From Flavobacteriaceae bacterium (GTDB lineage: Bacteria; Bacteroidota; Bacteroidia; Flavobacteriales; Flavobacteriaceae), in assembly GCA_021151665.1 (NCBI GenBank), contig JAGKWW010000012.1, positions 1 to 63,172 on the forward strand: 63,172 nt of DNA, given 5' to 3'. Under the pieces are notes generated by a model. That model did no database searches. It was not told the origin of the DNA and saw nothing but the letters and a program-made list of their open reading frames with translations. The stretch's first letter is position 1. Each line of letters begins with the position of its first letter. A program made the position numbers and the translations under genes. Below, one piece after another: positions 23,501 through 32,830 of this stretch.

Positions 23501-24565
23501 TTAGTTTAGCTGTAAGCTGTAAGTGTAAGCGCGCGGTGTGCTAAGATCAAGTGTAACAGTGTAGTTACCTGAAGTAGCCACCGGAATGTTGGCTCCGCCT
23601 TCGTTAAGGCTTCCGTCAGCTCCATCGTCACCGTAGTTTAGTCCCCAGTCATCGTTTGCCCTGAACTTAATTTCCTGTCCGCCTACAAGGTTAAGAGTAA
23701 TGGTCCATTTTTTGGTTGCAGGATCATATGTCATATTCTGGTCAGAGTTCCATCCGTCAGGAGTTGCAGAACCAATGATACCCCAGTTGGTAAGCTGTGC
23801 GCTATAAGTAAGGAGGCCTGTGTTAGCCCTTACCAGGTAGTAGCCGGCAACAGGAGCTATAGCGTTTACTTCACCCTGCTCGGCAAGTACGCCAGAGAAA
23901 GATCCGTTATCGCCGTAGTCTGTATTGCCCCATGCAAATGCGCCTGTAGCATCCGGCATAAGGAACTTATATTCGCCATCAAGCCAAACATATCCTTCGT
24001 AGTTAGTTTGTCCGAATCCGGCAGAAGCCAGTACAGGCACATCTGTTGCGGCAGGATTCCAGCCCTGGTGGTTGCCCGGTACAGCAAGCTTAGGAAGTTC
24101 GTTAGAGAACGGAGTTACAAGGTAAGTGATTACATTAGAATACGTTTCCATTGTGGCAGGGTTACCTACAGTAGCCTTGATCCTTACATCCATTCCACTT
24201 TGTACAAATGGCGCTAAGTGAATATCAAGTGCCGCATCGTTTAGCGTTGCAGAAGATACAGTGATAAAAGTATTAGATGTAGAAGCTACAGCTACAGGCT
24301 CAGCAAAGTTGGTGTTGTTTGCAGCAACCTCTACCGTATAGGTAACTGCCGTAGGCGAGGTGTAGTCTGCATCTTCCCAGGCAAGAACAAGGCCCGGGTT
24401 ATTTGGTGTAGCAGGGTTAAGCTCTACCGATTCGCCCGATTGAGGCGTAAGTATGCTAAAGGTAGCTTCCGGCGATACCACCATAAGGTTCTGGTCTTCG
24501 TCGCACGATGTTGCAAGCCCGGTGATAAGGGCAGCAGCAATAACAGTTTTGAATATATTTTTCAT
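23501..24565 (-). CDS. susE: SusE-like starch-binding outer membrane lipoprotein
   Basis: A 354-residue lipoprotein (lipobox ending at C21 in ATSCDEDQ; acidic residues after the cysteine fit surface export). An N-terminal SusE domain (about 30-150) has fibronectin-like text such as PGLVLAWEDADYTSPTAVTY. Two C-terminal modules follow: LAVPGNHQGWNP (about 160) and WGIIGSATPDGWNSDQNM with EIKFRANDDWGLNYG (about 260-350). The last module is clearly related to the three modules of the protein at 42845-43978. SusE proteins bind starch at the cell surface and assist SusCD import. Confidence 0.93.
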   Translation of the reverse strand: MKNIFKTVIAAALITGLATSCDEDQNLMVVSPEATFSILTPQSGESVELNPATPNNPGLVLAWEDADYTSPTAVTYTVEVAANNTNFAEPVAVASTSNTFITVSSATLNDAALDIHLAPFVQSGMDVRIKATVGNPATMETYSNVITYLVTPFSNELPKLAVPGNHQGWNPAATDVPVLASAGFGQTNYEGYVWLDGEYKFLMPDATGAFAWGNTDYGDNGSFSGVLAEQGEVNAIAPVAGYYLVRANTGLLTYSAQLTNWGIIGSATPDGWNSDQNMTYDPATKKWTITLNLVGGQEIKFRANDDWGLNYGDDGADGSLNEGGANIPVATSGNYTVTLDLSTPRAYTYSLQLN

Positions 24566-24596
24566 TTTAAGTAAAGTTATGATTGAACAATTTTTT

Positions 24597-26213
24597 TTAG
24601 TAACCTGTGTTTTGCGTCAGGTTAGGGTTAGACGCAAGTGAGTTTGTAGGAAGCGGGTACACTTTCATGTGTTCCGGTAGCGCGATACCCGCAGGGGCGT
24701 TGCCTTTCCAGTCCCAATTGTAGCTTCCTCCGGTAAATTTGCCAAAACGGATAAGGTCCTGCCTTCTGTGAGATTCCCAGTAAAGCTCGCGGCCCCTTTC
24801 GTCAAGGATGAAGTTCAGCGTAAGGTCAGACCCCGAAATGTTGTGGGCTGTACTGCCGTTGTTAGCACGTGTCCTAAGCGCGTTTACGTACTGTAGTGCC
24901 AACGCATTGGTGCCACCACCGCCTCTAAGTACACACTCTGCATACATCAGGTAAACGTCTGCCAGGCGGAATAGCGGGAAGTCAGTATCTACAAAAGTAG
25001 AGTTAGCGCCTGCAACACCGGTAGAAGACCTGTTAGAATACTTAGTTACGATGTAACCAGTTGCTTTGTCTGCAATATCTGTAACCCGAATTGGCCTTGC
25101 CTGAGAAAGGATAGTATTCCTCGCATCCATGTCAAATGCACTATCCTCAAATTTTTGAGAGAACTGGCTGCGAACGCGAAGTGCACCGCCCCATCCAGAG
25201 GCACCTACACCAAGAGAAGCCCCATTCTGCTCTACAGAACCTACTTCTCCATTGATCATAACGGTTGTTGGCCCATAAGCCTGAGTTACATTTCCGTTTG
25301 CCTGAAGTGCGAAAATGATTTCTTTCTGAGCGGCTTCGTTTGTACTGTTATCAGCGTTGAAGTTGTTCAGGTAGTTGTTGGCAAGGGAATAACCTGATGC
25401 AATGATGTTTTCGCAAAGCAGGCGGCAATCATTATACATGTTCTGGCCGATGTAAACTTCTGCATTAAGATAGATTTTTGCCAGGATCATCTGTGCTACA
25501 GCCTTGTCAACACGTCCAAACTCATTTGTGCGGGCCGGCTTAAGCTGATCCATCACTGCTTCAAGCTCGGTTTTTATAAAGTTAAAAAGCTGAGCCCTTT
25601 CATATTGCTGCGGTTTAAATGAAGTGCTTACCGGGTCGTTTTCTGTAACAAAGGCTGCCTTTCCGAAAGTATCCATCAGGTGGTAATAAGCAAGTGCCCT
25701 AAGCACCCTTGCTTCTGCCCTGTAGTATGGCATTTCGGCAAGGTCGGCAGAAGAAACGTTCCTTCCGGCCAGTTTTTCCGGCGCAGACTGCCTCAGGAAT
25801 TCATTAGCAAGTGAAACCTCATACATCGCACGGCTGAACATTCCCTGGAAAAGGGGGTTGCCCGCTGTCCAGATACCACGCTGTATCTCGCGTACACCAG
25901 GGTCAGCCTCGTAACTCCAAACCGCCTCTTCAGTAGAAAGGCACTGCAGGTACCAAAGGCATCGCCCGTACTGGCTGGTGCCCGGGTCTACACCCTGGAT
26001 ACTACTTGTCACGGCATCTGTTGCGCCGGGAAGCGCAAGGTTAGAATACACACCTGCCATTGCCTGCCGGTAGGCTCCCGGTGTGTTAAAGAAATTCTCG
26101 GTAAGCAGGATATCATCATCTTCAGGAAGCACATCGAGATCTTTCTCACATGAGTTCAGCATCAGGGCTGCTCCCATAAAATACATTATACGTATATACT
26201 TTTTCATCATCAA
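24597..26213 (-). CDS. susD: SusD-like starch-binding outer membrane lipoprotein
   Basis: A 538-residue SusD/RagB family lipoprotein (lipobox ending NSCEKD). The TPR-containing N-terminal half has YRQAMAGVYSNLA and YYRAEARVLRALAYYHLMDTFG, the family signature; the C-terminal part has FPLFRLADVYLMYAECVLRGGG and ERGRELYWESHRRQDLIRFGKF. SusD forms the lid on the SusC channel and captures maltooligosaccharide. The start MMMKK could use any of three adjacent ATGs. It lies 5 bp downstream of susC and 31 bp before susE. Confidence 0.96.
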   Translation of the reverse strand: MMMKKYIRIMYFMGAALMLNSCEKDLDVLPEDDDILLTENFFNTPGAYRQAMAGVYSNLALPGATDAVTSSIQGVDPGTSQYGRCLWYLQCLSTEEAVWSYEADPGVREIQRGIWTAGNPLFQGMFSRAMYEVSLANEFLRQSAPEKLAGRNVSSADLAEMPYYRAEARVLRALAYYHLMDTFGKAAFVTENDPVSTSFKPQQYERAQLFNFIKTELEAVMDQLKPARTNEFGRVDKAVAQMILAKIYLNAEVYIGQNMYNDCRLLCENIIASGYSLANNYLNNFNADNSTNEAAQKEIIFALQANGNVTQAYGPTTVMINGEVGSVEQNGASLGVGASGWGGALRVRSQFSQKFEDSAFDMDARNTILSQARPIRVTDIADKATGYIVTKYSNRSSTGVAGANSTFVDTDFPLFRLADVYLMYAECVLRGGGGTNALALQYVNALRTRANNGSTAHNISGSDLTLNFILDERGRELYWESHRRQDLIRFGKFTGGSYNWDWKGNAPAGIALPEHMKVYPLPTNSLASNPNLTQNTGY

Positions 26214-26218
26214 TTTTT

Positions 26219-29134
26219 TTAGAATTTAAAGTTGGCTCCAACAAGGAAAGTCCTTGGCCTTGGATAAATAGTTTTGTCGATACCGCCGGTTACTTCAGGG
26301 TCCAGGCCACTGTAGTTGGTTACCACAAACACGTTCTGCATCCCGGTGTAGAAACGAACAGAGCCTTTTTCGCTCAACCATTTCTTAAAGGTATAGCCAA
26401 GCGTAATGTTATCCATTCTCAGGAACGATGCATCTTCAATAAAATAGTCGCTCAAAAGCAATTCCTGTGTCGGGGTAGTAAAGCCTGAATCAGTAACAGC
26501 TGTTGGGATATTGCCCAGAACCGCCTGATCCTGTAGCCTGTTATATTGTGCCAGGTTGGCGTTTACGTTGTTAAGCAACCTGTTTCCTATACTTGCCCTA
26601 AGGTTGAAGTAAAAATCGAAGCCTTTCCAGTTGAAGTTTGAGGCGAAGCCCATAGTTACTTTAGGGTCAGCATTCCTGAAGATGTAACGGTCGTTGCCGT
26701 TGATCACACCATCACCGTTAAGGTCGGCATATGCACCCTCTACCGGCGCACCGTTAGCATTATACAATTGCTTATATACATAGAATGAAGAAGGGTTCCA
26801 GCCCTCGCTGAATATCTGGCCTTTAACCCCTGTACCACCATCTACGTCGCCTTGGGCAATATCACTATGATTAAGTAGTTCGGTCACTTTTCTTTGATAG
26901 TGCGTAGCATTGAAATTTACATTCCAGTTCATGTCTTCGCTATCGATAACTTTTGCATTAACCGAGAATTCGATACCCTTGGTAGTAAATTTACCTACGT
27001 TCTGGAAACCCTGGTTACCAAAGTTACTACCGTCGGCTACCGGTCCGTAAGTCACAAGGTCGCGGGATTCTTTATAGAATACATCAACTACTCCTGTAAG
27101 CCTGTTGTTTAGGAAACCGTAATCAATACCCGCATCATACTGCGCTGTCTTTTCCCATGCAATGTCGAAATTGAAGAATTGCGGCAATCCGATAGTTATT
27201 GGCGTATTGCCTAAATAATATTGGGAAACGTTACTTCCCAGAGCTGTTGTCTGAAGGTAAATATTACCCGCGTTGAGTAAATCCTGCTGTCCGGTAACAC
27301 CGTAGCTAAGTCGTAGTTTCAGGTCGCTAAGTGTTTTAGAATCTTTAAGGAACGACTCCTCTTTTATCTTCCATGCAAAAGCCGCCCCGGGAAAGAATCC
27401 GTTGTGCTGGCGTACACGCGATGTGTAGTCATTCCTGCCCGAAAGCGTGAGGAGGTATTTGTTATCCCATGAAAAATTAGCCCTCCCAAAATAAGCGAGA
27501 AGTGTGATGTCATAAGCGGTATCAATATCCTGAACACGGTTAGGGTTAAACAAGTCGCCCGTAGTAAAGTTATTGGCGTCAAATTTTTGGTATGAATAAC
27601 CTCCGGTCAGGTCAAAATCAAATTTGCCAAAGGTATTTTTATACACAAGGTATCCGTCAAACAGTTTGTTTTTCCTGTAACTCCAATATTGTGTATTGCT
27701 TCCCTGAGGAACGTCGTTTTGTACAAAACTTGTTGCAGCATTGGCAGCAGCCGTATTGCTGCCGTCAAATTTAGACTGGTCAAAGCCAACATTTAATACG
27801 GCCCTAAGTTCAGGGAGGAAATGAAATGCATAGTCTACCTGGAAGTTACCATAAACACGGTTTCCTGAAGATATATCCCTCCGCTGCAGCAATGCTGCTA
27901 CAGGATTGCGGGCTACGTTACCAATAAGTGTTCCGGTAGTATGGTTGTAATATTCAAAAAATCCACCGTATGGAGAATTGGCATCATATACAGGTTGAGT
28001 CGGGTCAAAGCGAATCGCTGCACCTTCCTGTGCTCCTGCAAACCTGTTCCTTTCGTGGCTGTAATTACCATTGAAATTGATTTTCAGGTGATTGTCAAAA
28101 AATGACGGGTTCATGGCAAGTGATGTTGTAGTCCTGTTGAAGCTGTTAGTCAGCCTCAAACCTTCCTGGTACGTATTACCTACGGATAAACGGGTAGGTA
28201 TGGTTTTAAATAGGCTGCCGCGGATGTTCACATTATTATCTACTAGGTCTGTCCTTCTGTAAATTTCATCCTGCCAGTCGGTATTGGCCGTACCCAATAA
28301 GGCAACGCCTGATGGATTGTGAAGTGCAGTCTGCGCGCGGAACTCGTCGGCGCTGAACACGTTTACCTTACTTGCTGCTTTACCGGAGCCGTACTGGAAG
28401 TTATAGTCTACCGCAAGTTCCTTACCACCTTTTTTAGTGGTGATAATAATCACACCGTTAGACGCGCGCGAACCGTAAATAGCGGTAGCAGAAGCATCTT
28501 TCAGGATGTTGAAAGACTCAATGTCATTCGGGTTGATAGAGGCGAGTATAGATGACGCACCGCCCGCATTGCTGTTTGTAAGCGGAAGACCGTCTATTAC
28601 AATAAGCGGGTCATTTGATGCGCTCAGTGATGCACCACCGCGAATCCTGATGGTCGCGCCCGATCCGGGCTGCCCCGTCTGGTTAAGGGTAACACCCGCA
28701 ACACGGCCCTGGATAAGGTTTTCTGCCGTTACGTTGGCGCCACGGTTAAAATCACGGGAAGTAACTGTAGCTACAGATCCGGTTGCGTCGCTTTTTTTAA
28801 CGCTTCCGTAACCAATAACCACTACTTCGCCAAGTTGCTGCGCATCTTCAGAAAGGCCTATGTTAAGAGCGCTTCCTTTGTATTCAGCAGTCTGGGAGGC
28901 ATATCCGATAAACGAAAAAACAAGGCGGTCGCCCTGCTTCACGTTTGATAAGGTATAGTTACCGTCCATGTCGGTAGCCGTACCATTTGTGGTGCCTTCC
29001 ACAATTACATTTACACCGGGCAAGGGCTCGCCGGTGGCATTATCACGAACATTGCCCGTTACAGTGCTCTGTGCGAGCATGCTAAAGGGCAACATCAGTA
29101 ACAAAAAGAGTAATTTTTGATACATAGTTTTCAT
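26219..29134 (-). CDS. susC: SusC-like TonB-dependent starch oligosaccharide transporter
   Basis: A 971-residue SusC/RagA receptor. After the signal peptide (ending LAQ) there is a carboxypeptidase-like domain (TGNVRDNATGEPLPGVNVIV, GNYTLSNV), a TonB-box region GEVVVIGYGSVKKSDATG, a plug with GRVAGVTLNQTGQPGSGATIRIRG and a long beta-barrel ending VGANFKF. It would import maltooligosaccharides with energy from TonB-ExbBD. It heads the susC-susD-susE-amylase operon. The divergent lacI-type gene and the LacI-like operators between them point to repression by that regulator. Confidence 0.97.
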   Translation of the reverse strand: MKTMYQKLLFLLLMLPFSMLAQSTVTGNVRDNATGEPLPGVNVIVEGTTNGTATDMDGNYTLSNVKQGDRLVFSFIGYASQTAEYKGSALNIGLSEDAQQLGEVVVIGYGSVKKSDATGSVATVTSRDFNRGANVTAENLIQGRVAGVTLNQTGQPGSGATIRIRGGASLSASNDPLIVIDGLPLTNSNAGGASSILASINPNDIESFNILKDASATAIYGSRASNGVIIITTKKGGKELAVDYNFQYGSGKAASKVNVFSADEFRAQTALHNPSGVALLGTANTDWQDEIYRRTDLVDNNVNIRGSLFKTIPTRLSVGNTYQEGLRLTNSFNRTTTSLAMNPSFFDNHLKINFNGNYSHERNRFAGAQEGAAIRFDPTQPVYDANSPYGGFFEYYNHTTGTLIGNVARNPVAALLQRRDISSGNRVYGNFQVDYAFHFLPELRAVLNVGFDQSKFDGSNTAAANAATSFVQNDVPQGSNTQYWSYRKNKLFDGYLVYKNTFGKFDFDLTGGYSYQKFDANNFTTGDLFNPNRVQDIDTAYDITLLAYFGRANFSWDNKYLLTLSGRNDYTSRVRQHNGFFPGAAFAWKIKEESFLKDSKTLSDLKLRLSYGVTGQQDLLNAGNIYLQTTALGSNVSQYYLGNTPITIGLPQFFNFDIAWEKTAQYDAGIDYGFLNNRLTGVVDVFYKESRDLVTYGPVADGSNFGNQGFQNVGKFTTKGIEFSVNAKVIDSEDMNWNVNFNATHYQRKVTELLNHSDIAQGDVDGGTGVKGQIFSEGWNPSSFYVYKQLYNANGAPVEGAYADLNGDGVINGNDRYIFRNADPKVTMGFASNFNWKGFDFYFNLRASIGNRLLNNVNANLAQYNRLQDQAVLGNIPTAVTDSGFTTPTQELLLSDYFIEDASFLRMDNITLGYTFKKWLSEKGSVRFYTGMQNVFVVTNYSGLDPEVTGGIDKTIYPRPRTFLVGANFKF

Positions 29135-29215
29135 ACAAGTTGTTTAGGTTAATTTTGCTTTTTAAGAGCTTATAAAATCACTTCGAATGTTAAAATTATG
29201 TAAATAACCCACATA

Positions 29216-29257
29216 AAAAAACGTTTTAGTTGTGGGTACGTGCCGAAAACGTTTGCG
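29216..29257. promoter_or_regulatory. Two LacI-type operator candidates between susC and the regulator
   Basis: At 29244-29257 the sequence CGAAAACGTTTGCG matches the LacI/PurR-type consensus CGnAAACGTTTnCG. At 29216-29229 a second site has the palindrome AAAACGTTTT. Their centres are 28 bp apart. They lie in the 223-bp divergent gap, the expected place for the neighbouring LacI-family protein to act. Confidence 0.7.
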
Positions 29258-29299
29258 TGTTGAAAACTTTTTCCAATTTTCAGAAATTCAGTAAGATAA

Positions 29300-29330
29300 T
29301 TGCTAATAATAAATTTTAAAACTACCTTTA
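29300..29330 (+). promoter_or_regulatory. Candidate promoter of the LacI-family regulator
   Basis: TTG (29300-29302), a 20-nt spacer, then TACCTTTA (29323-29330), one mismatch from TAnnTTTG. It is 27 nt before the ATG at 29358. Confidence 0.4.
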
Positions 29331-29357
29331 TTTTCAATTCACATTAACGTAATATTA

Positions 29358-30380
29358 ATGAAGCGAAAAATAACCCTGAAGCAAATTGCTAAAGAGCTGG
29401 ACGTGTCGATTTCAACAGTTTCAAAATCCTTGCGCAACAGCCCCGAAATAAGCGAAGATACCCGCCAGAAAGTACAGGCATTTGCCAAGCTGTATAATTA
29501 CAAGCCTAATAATATCGCTCTTAGTCTTAAGAATAAGAAAACCAAGACTATCGGGATCATTATCCCTGAGATCGTACATCACTTTTTTGCTACTGTGATC
29601 AGCGGAATCGAGCAGGTGGCCAATGAAAATGGCTACAGCGTAATTGTGTGCCTTAGCGACGAGTCGTTTGACAAGGAGGTAATCAACATGGAAATGCTTG
29701 CCAACGGCAGTATCGATGGGTTTGTGATGTCATTATCTAAAGAAACGCAGCTCAAAAAAGACTTTCACCATATTGTAGAGGTGATCAACCAGGGGATGCC
29801 GGTAGTAATGTTTGACCGTGTGACCAATGATGTGCTTTGCGATAAGGTAATTATAGACGACCAGCTTGCTGCCTACGAAGCTGTCGATTACCTGATTAAA
29901 GGTGATTTTAAGAAAATAGCGCTTGTTACCACAGTGGATTATGTGAGCGTGGGCAAATTGCGTACCGATGGCTATACCAATGCGATGTTTGACCATGATA
30001 TAAAGGTAGATGAAAACCTTATTGTAAAGATAGAAGATATAGAGAACTGCGCGAGCAAGATAGAAGCCCTGCTGAAGGAACAAAAGCCGGATGCCATATT
30101 TGCTGTAAACGAACTGTTTGCTGTTACCAGCATCAAGCTGGCTACCAAAATGGGAATTAAGGTACCCGAAGAACTTTCCGTTATTGGGTTTACCGACGGA
30201 ATTATCTCGCAATACAGTACGCCGAGTATTACCACAGTAAGCCAGAACGGAATAAAAATGGGGGGAAGGGCCGCTCAGCTGCTGATAGACAGGCTGGAAA
30301 TGGAGGAGGAAAATGAACAATATACTACCGAACTCATAGAAACCCATTTGGTGGAACGGGAATCTACGGCAACGTTGTAG
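29358..30380 (+). CDS. LacI-family transcriptional regulator of the starch/maltose locus
   Basis: A 340-residue LacI-type regulator. The N-terminal helix-turn-helix reads ITLKQIAKELDVSISTVSKSL, then a hinge with SLKNKKTKTIGIIIPEI and a periplasmic-binding-protein-like effector domain (HFFATVISGIEQVANENGYSV, MPVVMFDRVTNDV, LSVIGFTDGII). It is divergent from susC and upstream of the MFS-pgmB-GH65 operon, so it most likely senses maltose or a derivative and controls both sides. The classical Bacteroides SusR is a different type of regulator; LacI-type control is common in Flavobacteriia. A terminator follows. Confidence 0.92.
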   Translation: MKRKITLKQIAKELDVSISTVSKSLRNSPEISEDTRQKVQAFAKLYNYKPNNIALSLKNKKTKTIGIIIPEIVHHFFATVISGIEQVANENGYSVIVCLSDESFDKEVINMEMLANGSIDGFVMSLSKETQLKKDFHHIVEVINQGMPVVMFDRVTNDVLCDKVIIDDQLAAYEAVDYLIKGDFKKIALVTTVDYVSVGKLRTDGYTNAMFDHDIKVDENLIVKIEDIENCASKIEALLKEQKPDAIFAVNELFAVTSIKLATKMGIKVPEELSVIGFTDGIISQYSTPSITTVSQNGIKMGGRAAQLLIDRLEMEEENEQYTTELIETHLVERESTATL

Positions 30381-30420
30381 TTTTTGTTACCGCTTTAAAA
30401 TACAGATTGTTACAAATTAG

Positions 30421-30449
30421 ATTCCGGCCATATAGTCGGAATTTTTTTT
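30421..30449 (+). terminator. Terminator of the LacI-family regulator
   Basis: ATTCCG (30421-30426) pairs with CGGAAT (30437-30442) around a 10-nt loop, followed by an eight-T run to 30449. Confidence 0.85.
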
Positions 30450-30481
30450 GCGGTAAAAAATCTTTCGCGTCAAAAATATTT

Positions 30482-30586
30482 TATATTTGTCCTGATTATC
30501 AAAGCTTATAACTTCACTTCGCCCAATAAGTTTTTGATAAGCAGTAATGCGCTTATCGTAGTATTTACATATAAATTACGATAATG
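30482..30586 (+). promoter_or_regulatory. Promoter and structured leader of the maltose operon
   Basis: TATATTTG (30482-30489) is a -7 box; transcription should start near 30495. The leader has four complementary blocks. A (30496-30509, TTATCAAAGCTTAT) pairs with B (30526-30540). The 3' part of B (30536-30542, GATAAGC) also pairs with C (30551-30557, GCTTATC). C (30553-30560, TTATCGTA) also pairs with D (30577-30584, TACGATAA), which includes the A of the start codon. A:B, B:C and C:D are mutually exclusive, so the RNA could switch between an open and a blocked start. A DNA operator role for the same palindromes is the alternative. Confidence 0.55.
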
Positions 30587-32173
30587 GAAAAGCGTAAATT
30601 AGGTTTCTGGGAAATATGGAACATGAGTTTCGGTTTCCTTGGAATCCAGATGGGTTTTGCCCTCCAGAATGCCAACGTGAGCAGGATCTTCCAGACACTT
30701 GGCGCCGAAATAGACGATATCCCCGCCCTTTGGGTGGCAGCGCCTCTTACAGGCCTTATCGTGCAGCCCATCATTGGGTATTTCAGTGACAGGACCTGGA
30801 CAAAGCTCGGCCGCAGGAAGCCTTATTTCCTTGCCGGGGCATTGCTCGCTTCTATAGCACTTTTCATCATGCCGAACTCGCCGGTACTTTGGTTTGCCGC
30901 CGGTATGCTCTGGATACTCGATGCTTCCATCAACATTTCGATGGAGCCGTTTCGTGCTTTTGTGGGTGATTTGCTTCCGGACAGGCAGCGTACGGCAGGC
31001 TTTGCCATGCAGAGCTTTTTCATTGGCCTGGGTGCTTACGTGGCTTCTAAGCTGCCAAACATCCTTACGCATTTTGATGTGGCCAATACCGCGCCACAGG
31101 GCGTGATACCGGATTCGGTAAAGTATTCGTTCTACATTGGCGGTGCTGCATTCATAATCTCGGTGCTCTGGACAATATTTACCACCAAAGAATATTCGCC
31201 CGAAGAGCTTGAGGCTTTTGAGAAGCACGAAGCTGAAAAGTACCAGAAGGAAGAGCTTCCGCATTCCTGGTTCCTGGCAAATGGTAAAAAGCACCTTACC
31301 ATGGGCATCATCGCGTTTGCTATCGGGCTTGCTTTTTCCTATATTATATATTCGTTCGACCTAAAGAAGGACTTGTATGTGCTTTCACTCGGATTAATCG
31401 GGTTGGGGGGGCTTGCGCTTATTTTTTCGGGGCTGATGCAAAGAGGCGGAAGCTACCGCAATGGGTTTATCACCATCATGAACGATTTCCAGTTCATGCC
31501 AAAAGTGATGAAGCAGCTGGCCTGGGTGCAGTTCTTTTCGTGGTTCGCACTTTTCTCGATGTGGATTTATACTACAGGAGCAGTTACCGAGCATATTTTT
31601 AAAACGACAGATACAACATCTGAAGCTTATAATACAGGTGCCAATTTGGTAGGCGAGATGTTTGCCAATTATAACCTGGTTGCAGCCATTGCAGCATTCC
31701 TGCTTCCGGTCATTGCGCGTAAGACAAGCCGTAAGTTTACACACTTCCTCGCACTTATTGCAGGGGGCTTAGGCCTGGCATCTATTTATTACCTGGGCAA
31801 CTGGGGCATTTTTAACGATGACCTATTTACCATCGGCGATGCTTCATCAAAGTACCATTTTACGTTTTATATGTATGATATCTCGATGATAGGCGTGGGT
31901 ATTGCATGGGCGAGTATCCTTTCGATACCATATGCCATGCTTTCGGGTGCGCTCCCGGCGTCTAAAATGGGATACTATATGGGGGTATTCAACTTCTTTA
32001 TTGTTATTCCGCAGCTTGTAGCAGCATCGATACTTGGTTTCCTTGTATCGTATTTCTTTAACAATGAACCCATCTACGCATTATTGATAGGGGGGGTATC
32101 TATGGCATTGGCGGGTATTATGTCGCTTGCGGTAAACGACCGGGCCAAAATTGAACTCAATTCAAAAAATTAA
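30584..32173 (+). CDS. MFS sugar transporter (SLC45/GPH-like), probable maltose importer
   Basis: A 529-residue inner membrane carrier with about twelve transmembrane segments. The conserved loop after helix 2 reads GYFSDRTWTKLGRRKPYF, the MFS/GPH motif with the arginine pair, and NANVSRIFQTLGA near residue 28 is typical of the SLC45-like group. As first gene of an operon with beta-phosphoglucomutase and maltose phosphorylase, it most likely brings maltose or short maltodextrins from the periplasm into the cytoplasm. Its stop overlaps the next ATG (TAATG). The specificity is inferred from context. Confidence 0.92.
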   Translation: MEKRKLGFWEIWNMSFGFLGIQMGFALQNANVSRIFQTLGAEIDDIPALWVAAPLTGLIVQPIIGYFSDRTWTKLGRRKPYFLAGALLASIALFIMPNSPVLWFAAGMLWILDASINISMEPFRAFVGDLLPDRQRTAGFAMQSFFIGLGAYVASKLPNILTHFDVANTAPQGVIPDSVKYSFYIGGAAFIISVLWTIFTTKEYSPEELEAFEKHEAEKYQKEELPHSWFLANGKKHLTMGIIAFAIGLAFSYIIYSFDLKKDLYVLSLGLIGLGGLALIFSGLMQRGGSYRNGFITIMNDFQFMPKVMKQLAWVQFFSWFALFSMWIYTTGAVTEHIFKTTDTTSEAYNTGANLVGEMFANYNLVAAIAAFLLPVIARKTSRKFTHFLALIAGGLGLASIYYLGNWGIFNDDLFTIGDASSKYHFTFYMYDISMIGVGIAWASILSIPYAMLSGALPASKMGYYMGVFNFFIVIPQLVAASILGFLVSYFFNNEPIYALLIGGVSMALAGIMSLAVNDRAKIELNSKN

Positions 32174-32829
32174 TGAATCAGAAAGCATTTATATTCGATC
32201 TCGACGGCGTTATCGTAGATACGGCCAAATACCATTTCCTGGCATGGCAGAAGATAGCAGGCCGTCTGGGCATCGATTTTACACACGAACACAATGAGCA
32301 GCTAAAAGGAGTGAGCCGCATACGCTCCCTCGACATTATTCTTGGGCTGGGCAACGTAAGCGCCACGCAGGAAGATAAAGACCGCTGGCTTATTGAAAAA
32401 AATGAAGATTACCTTTCCTACATTATCAATATGAAGGAAGATGAAATACTGGAAGGCGTTGTGCCGGTGCTACAGTACCTGAAAGACAACAACCAGCTGG
32501 TAGCGCTTGGCTCAGCAAGCAAAAATGCGAGGCCGATACTTGAAAAGGTGGGCATACTGGAATACTTCGACGCCATTGTAGACGGCAACGACGTCTCTAA
32601 TGCCAAGCCCGATCCCGAGGTATTCCTAAGGGCGGCGCAACTATTGGGCAAACCTGCGGAAGGCGCCATCGTATTCGAAGATTCGGTTGCCGGCATACAG
32701 GCAGCGAACATTGCCGGTATGGTGAGCATAGGCATAGGCGACGCGCAGATACTAAATGAAGCAAAATACAACTTCAGGGACTTTACAGAAATAGATACTA
32801 CATTTTTAGAAACTTTAGTCAATAATTAA
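32173..32829 (+). CDS. pgmB: Beta-phosphoglucomutase
   Basis: A 218-residue HAD-superfamily enzyme converting beta-glucose 1-phosphate to glucose 6-phosphate. Motif I FDLDGVIVDTAKYHFLAW (nucleophile D8 and acid/base D10), the cap motif KGVSRIRSLDIIL, motif II LGSASKNA, motif III KPDPEVFL and motif IV VFEDSVAGIQAA are all present. It lies between the sugar importer and the GH65 phosphorylase whose product it uses, with a 1-bp overlap upstream and a 1-bp gap downstream. Confidence 0.96.
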   Translation: MNQKAFIFDLDGVIVDTAKYHFLAWQKIAGRLGIDFTHEHNEQLKGVSRIRSLDIILGLGNVSATQEDKDRWLIEKNEDYLSYIINMKEDEILEGVVPVLQYLKDNNQLVALGSASKNARPILEKVGILEYFDAIVDGNDVSNAKPDPEVFLRAAQLLGKPAEGAIVFEDSVAGIQAANIAGMVSIGIGDAQILNEAKYNFRDFTEIDTTFLETLVNN

Positions 32830-32830
32830 G

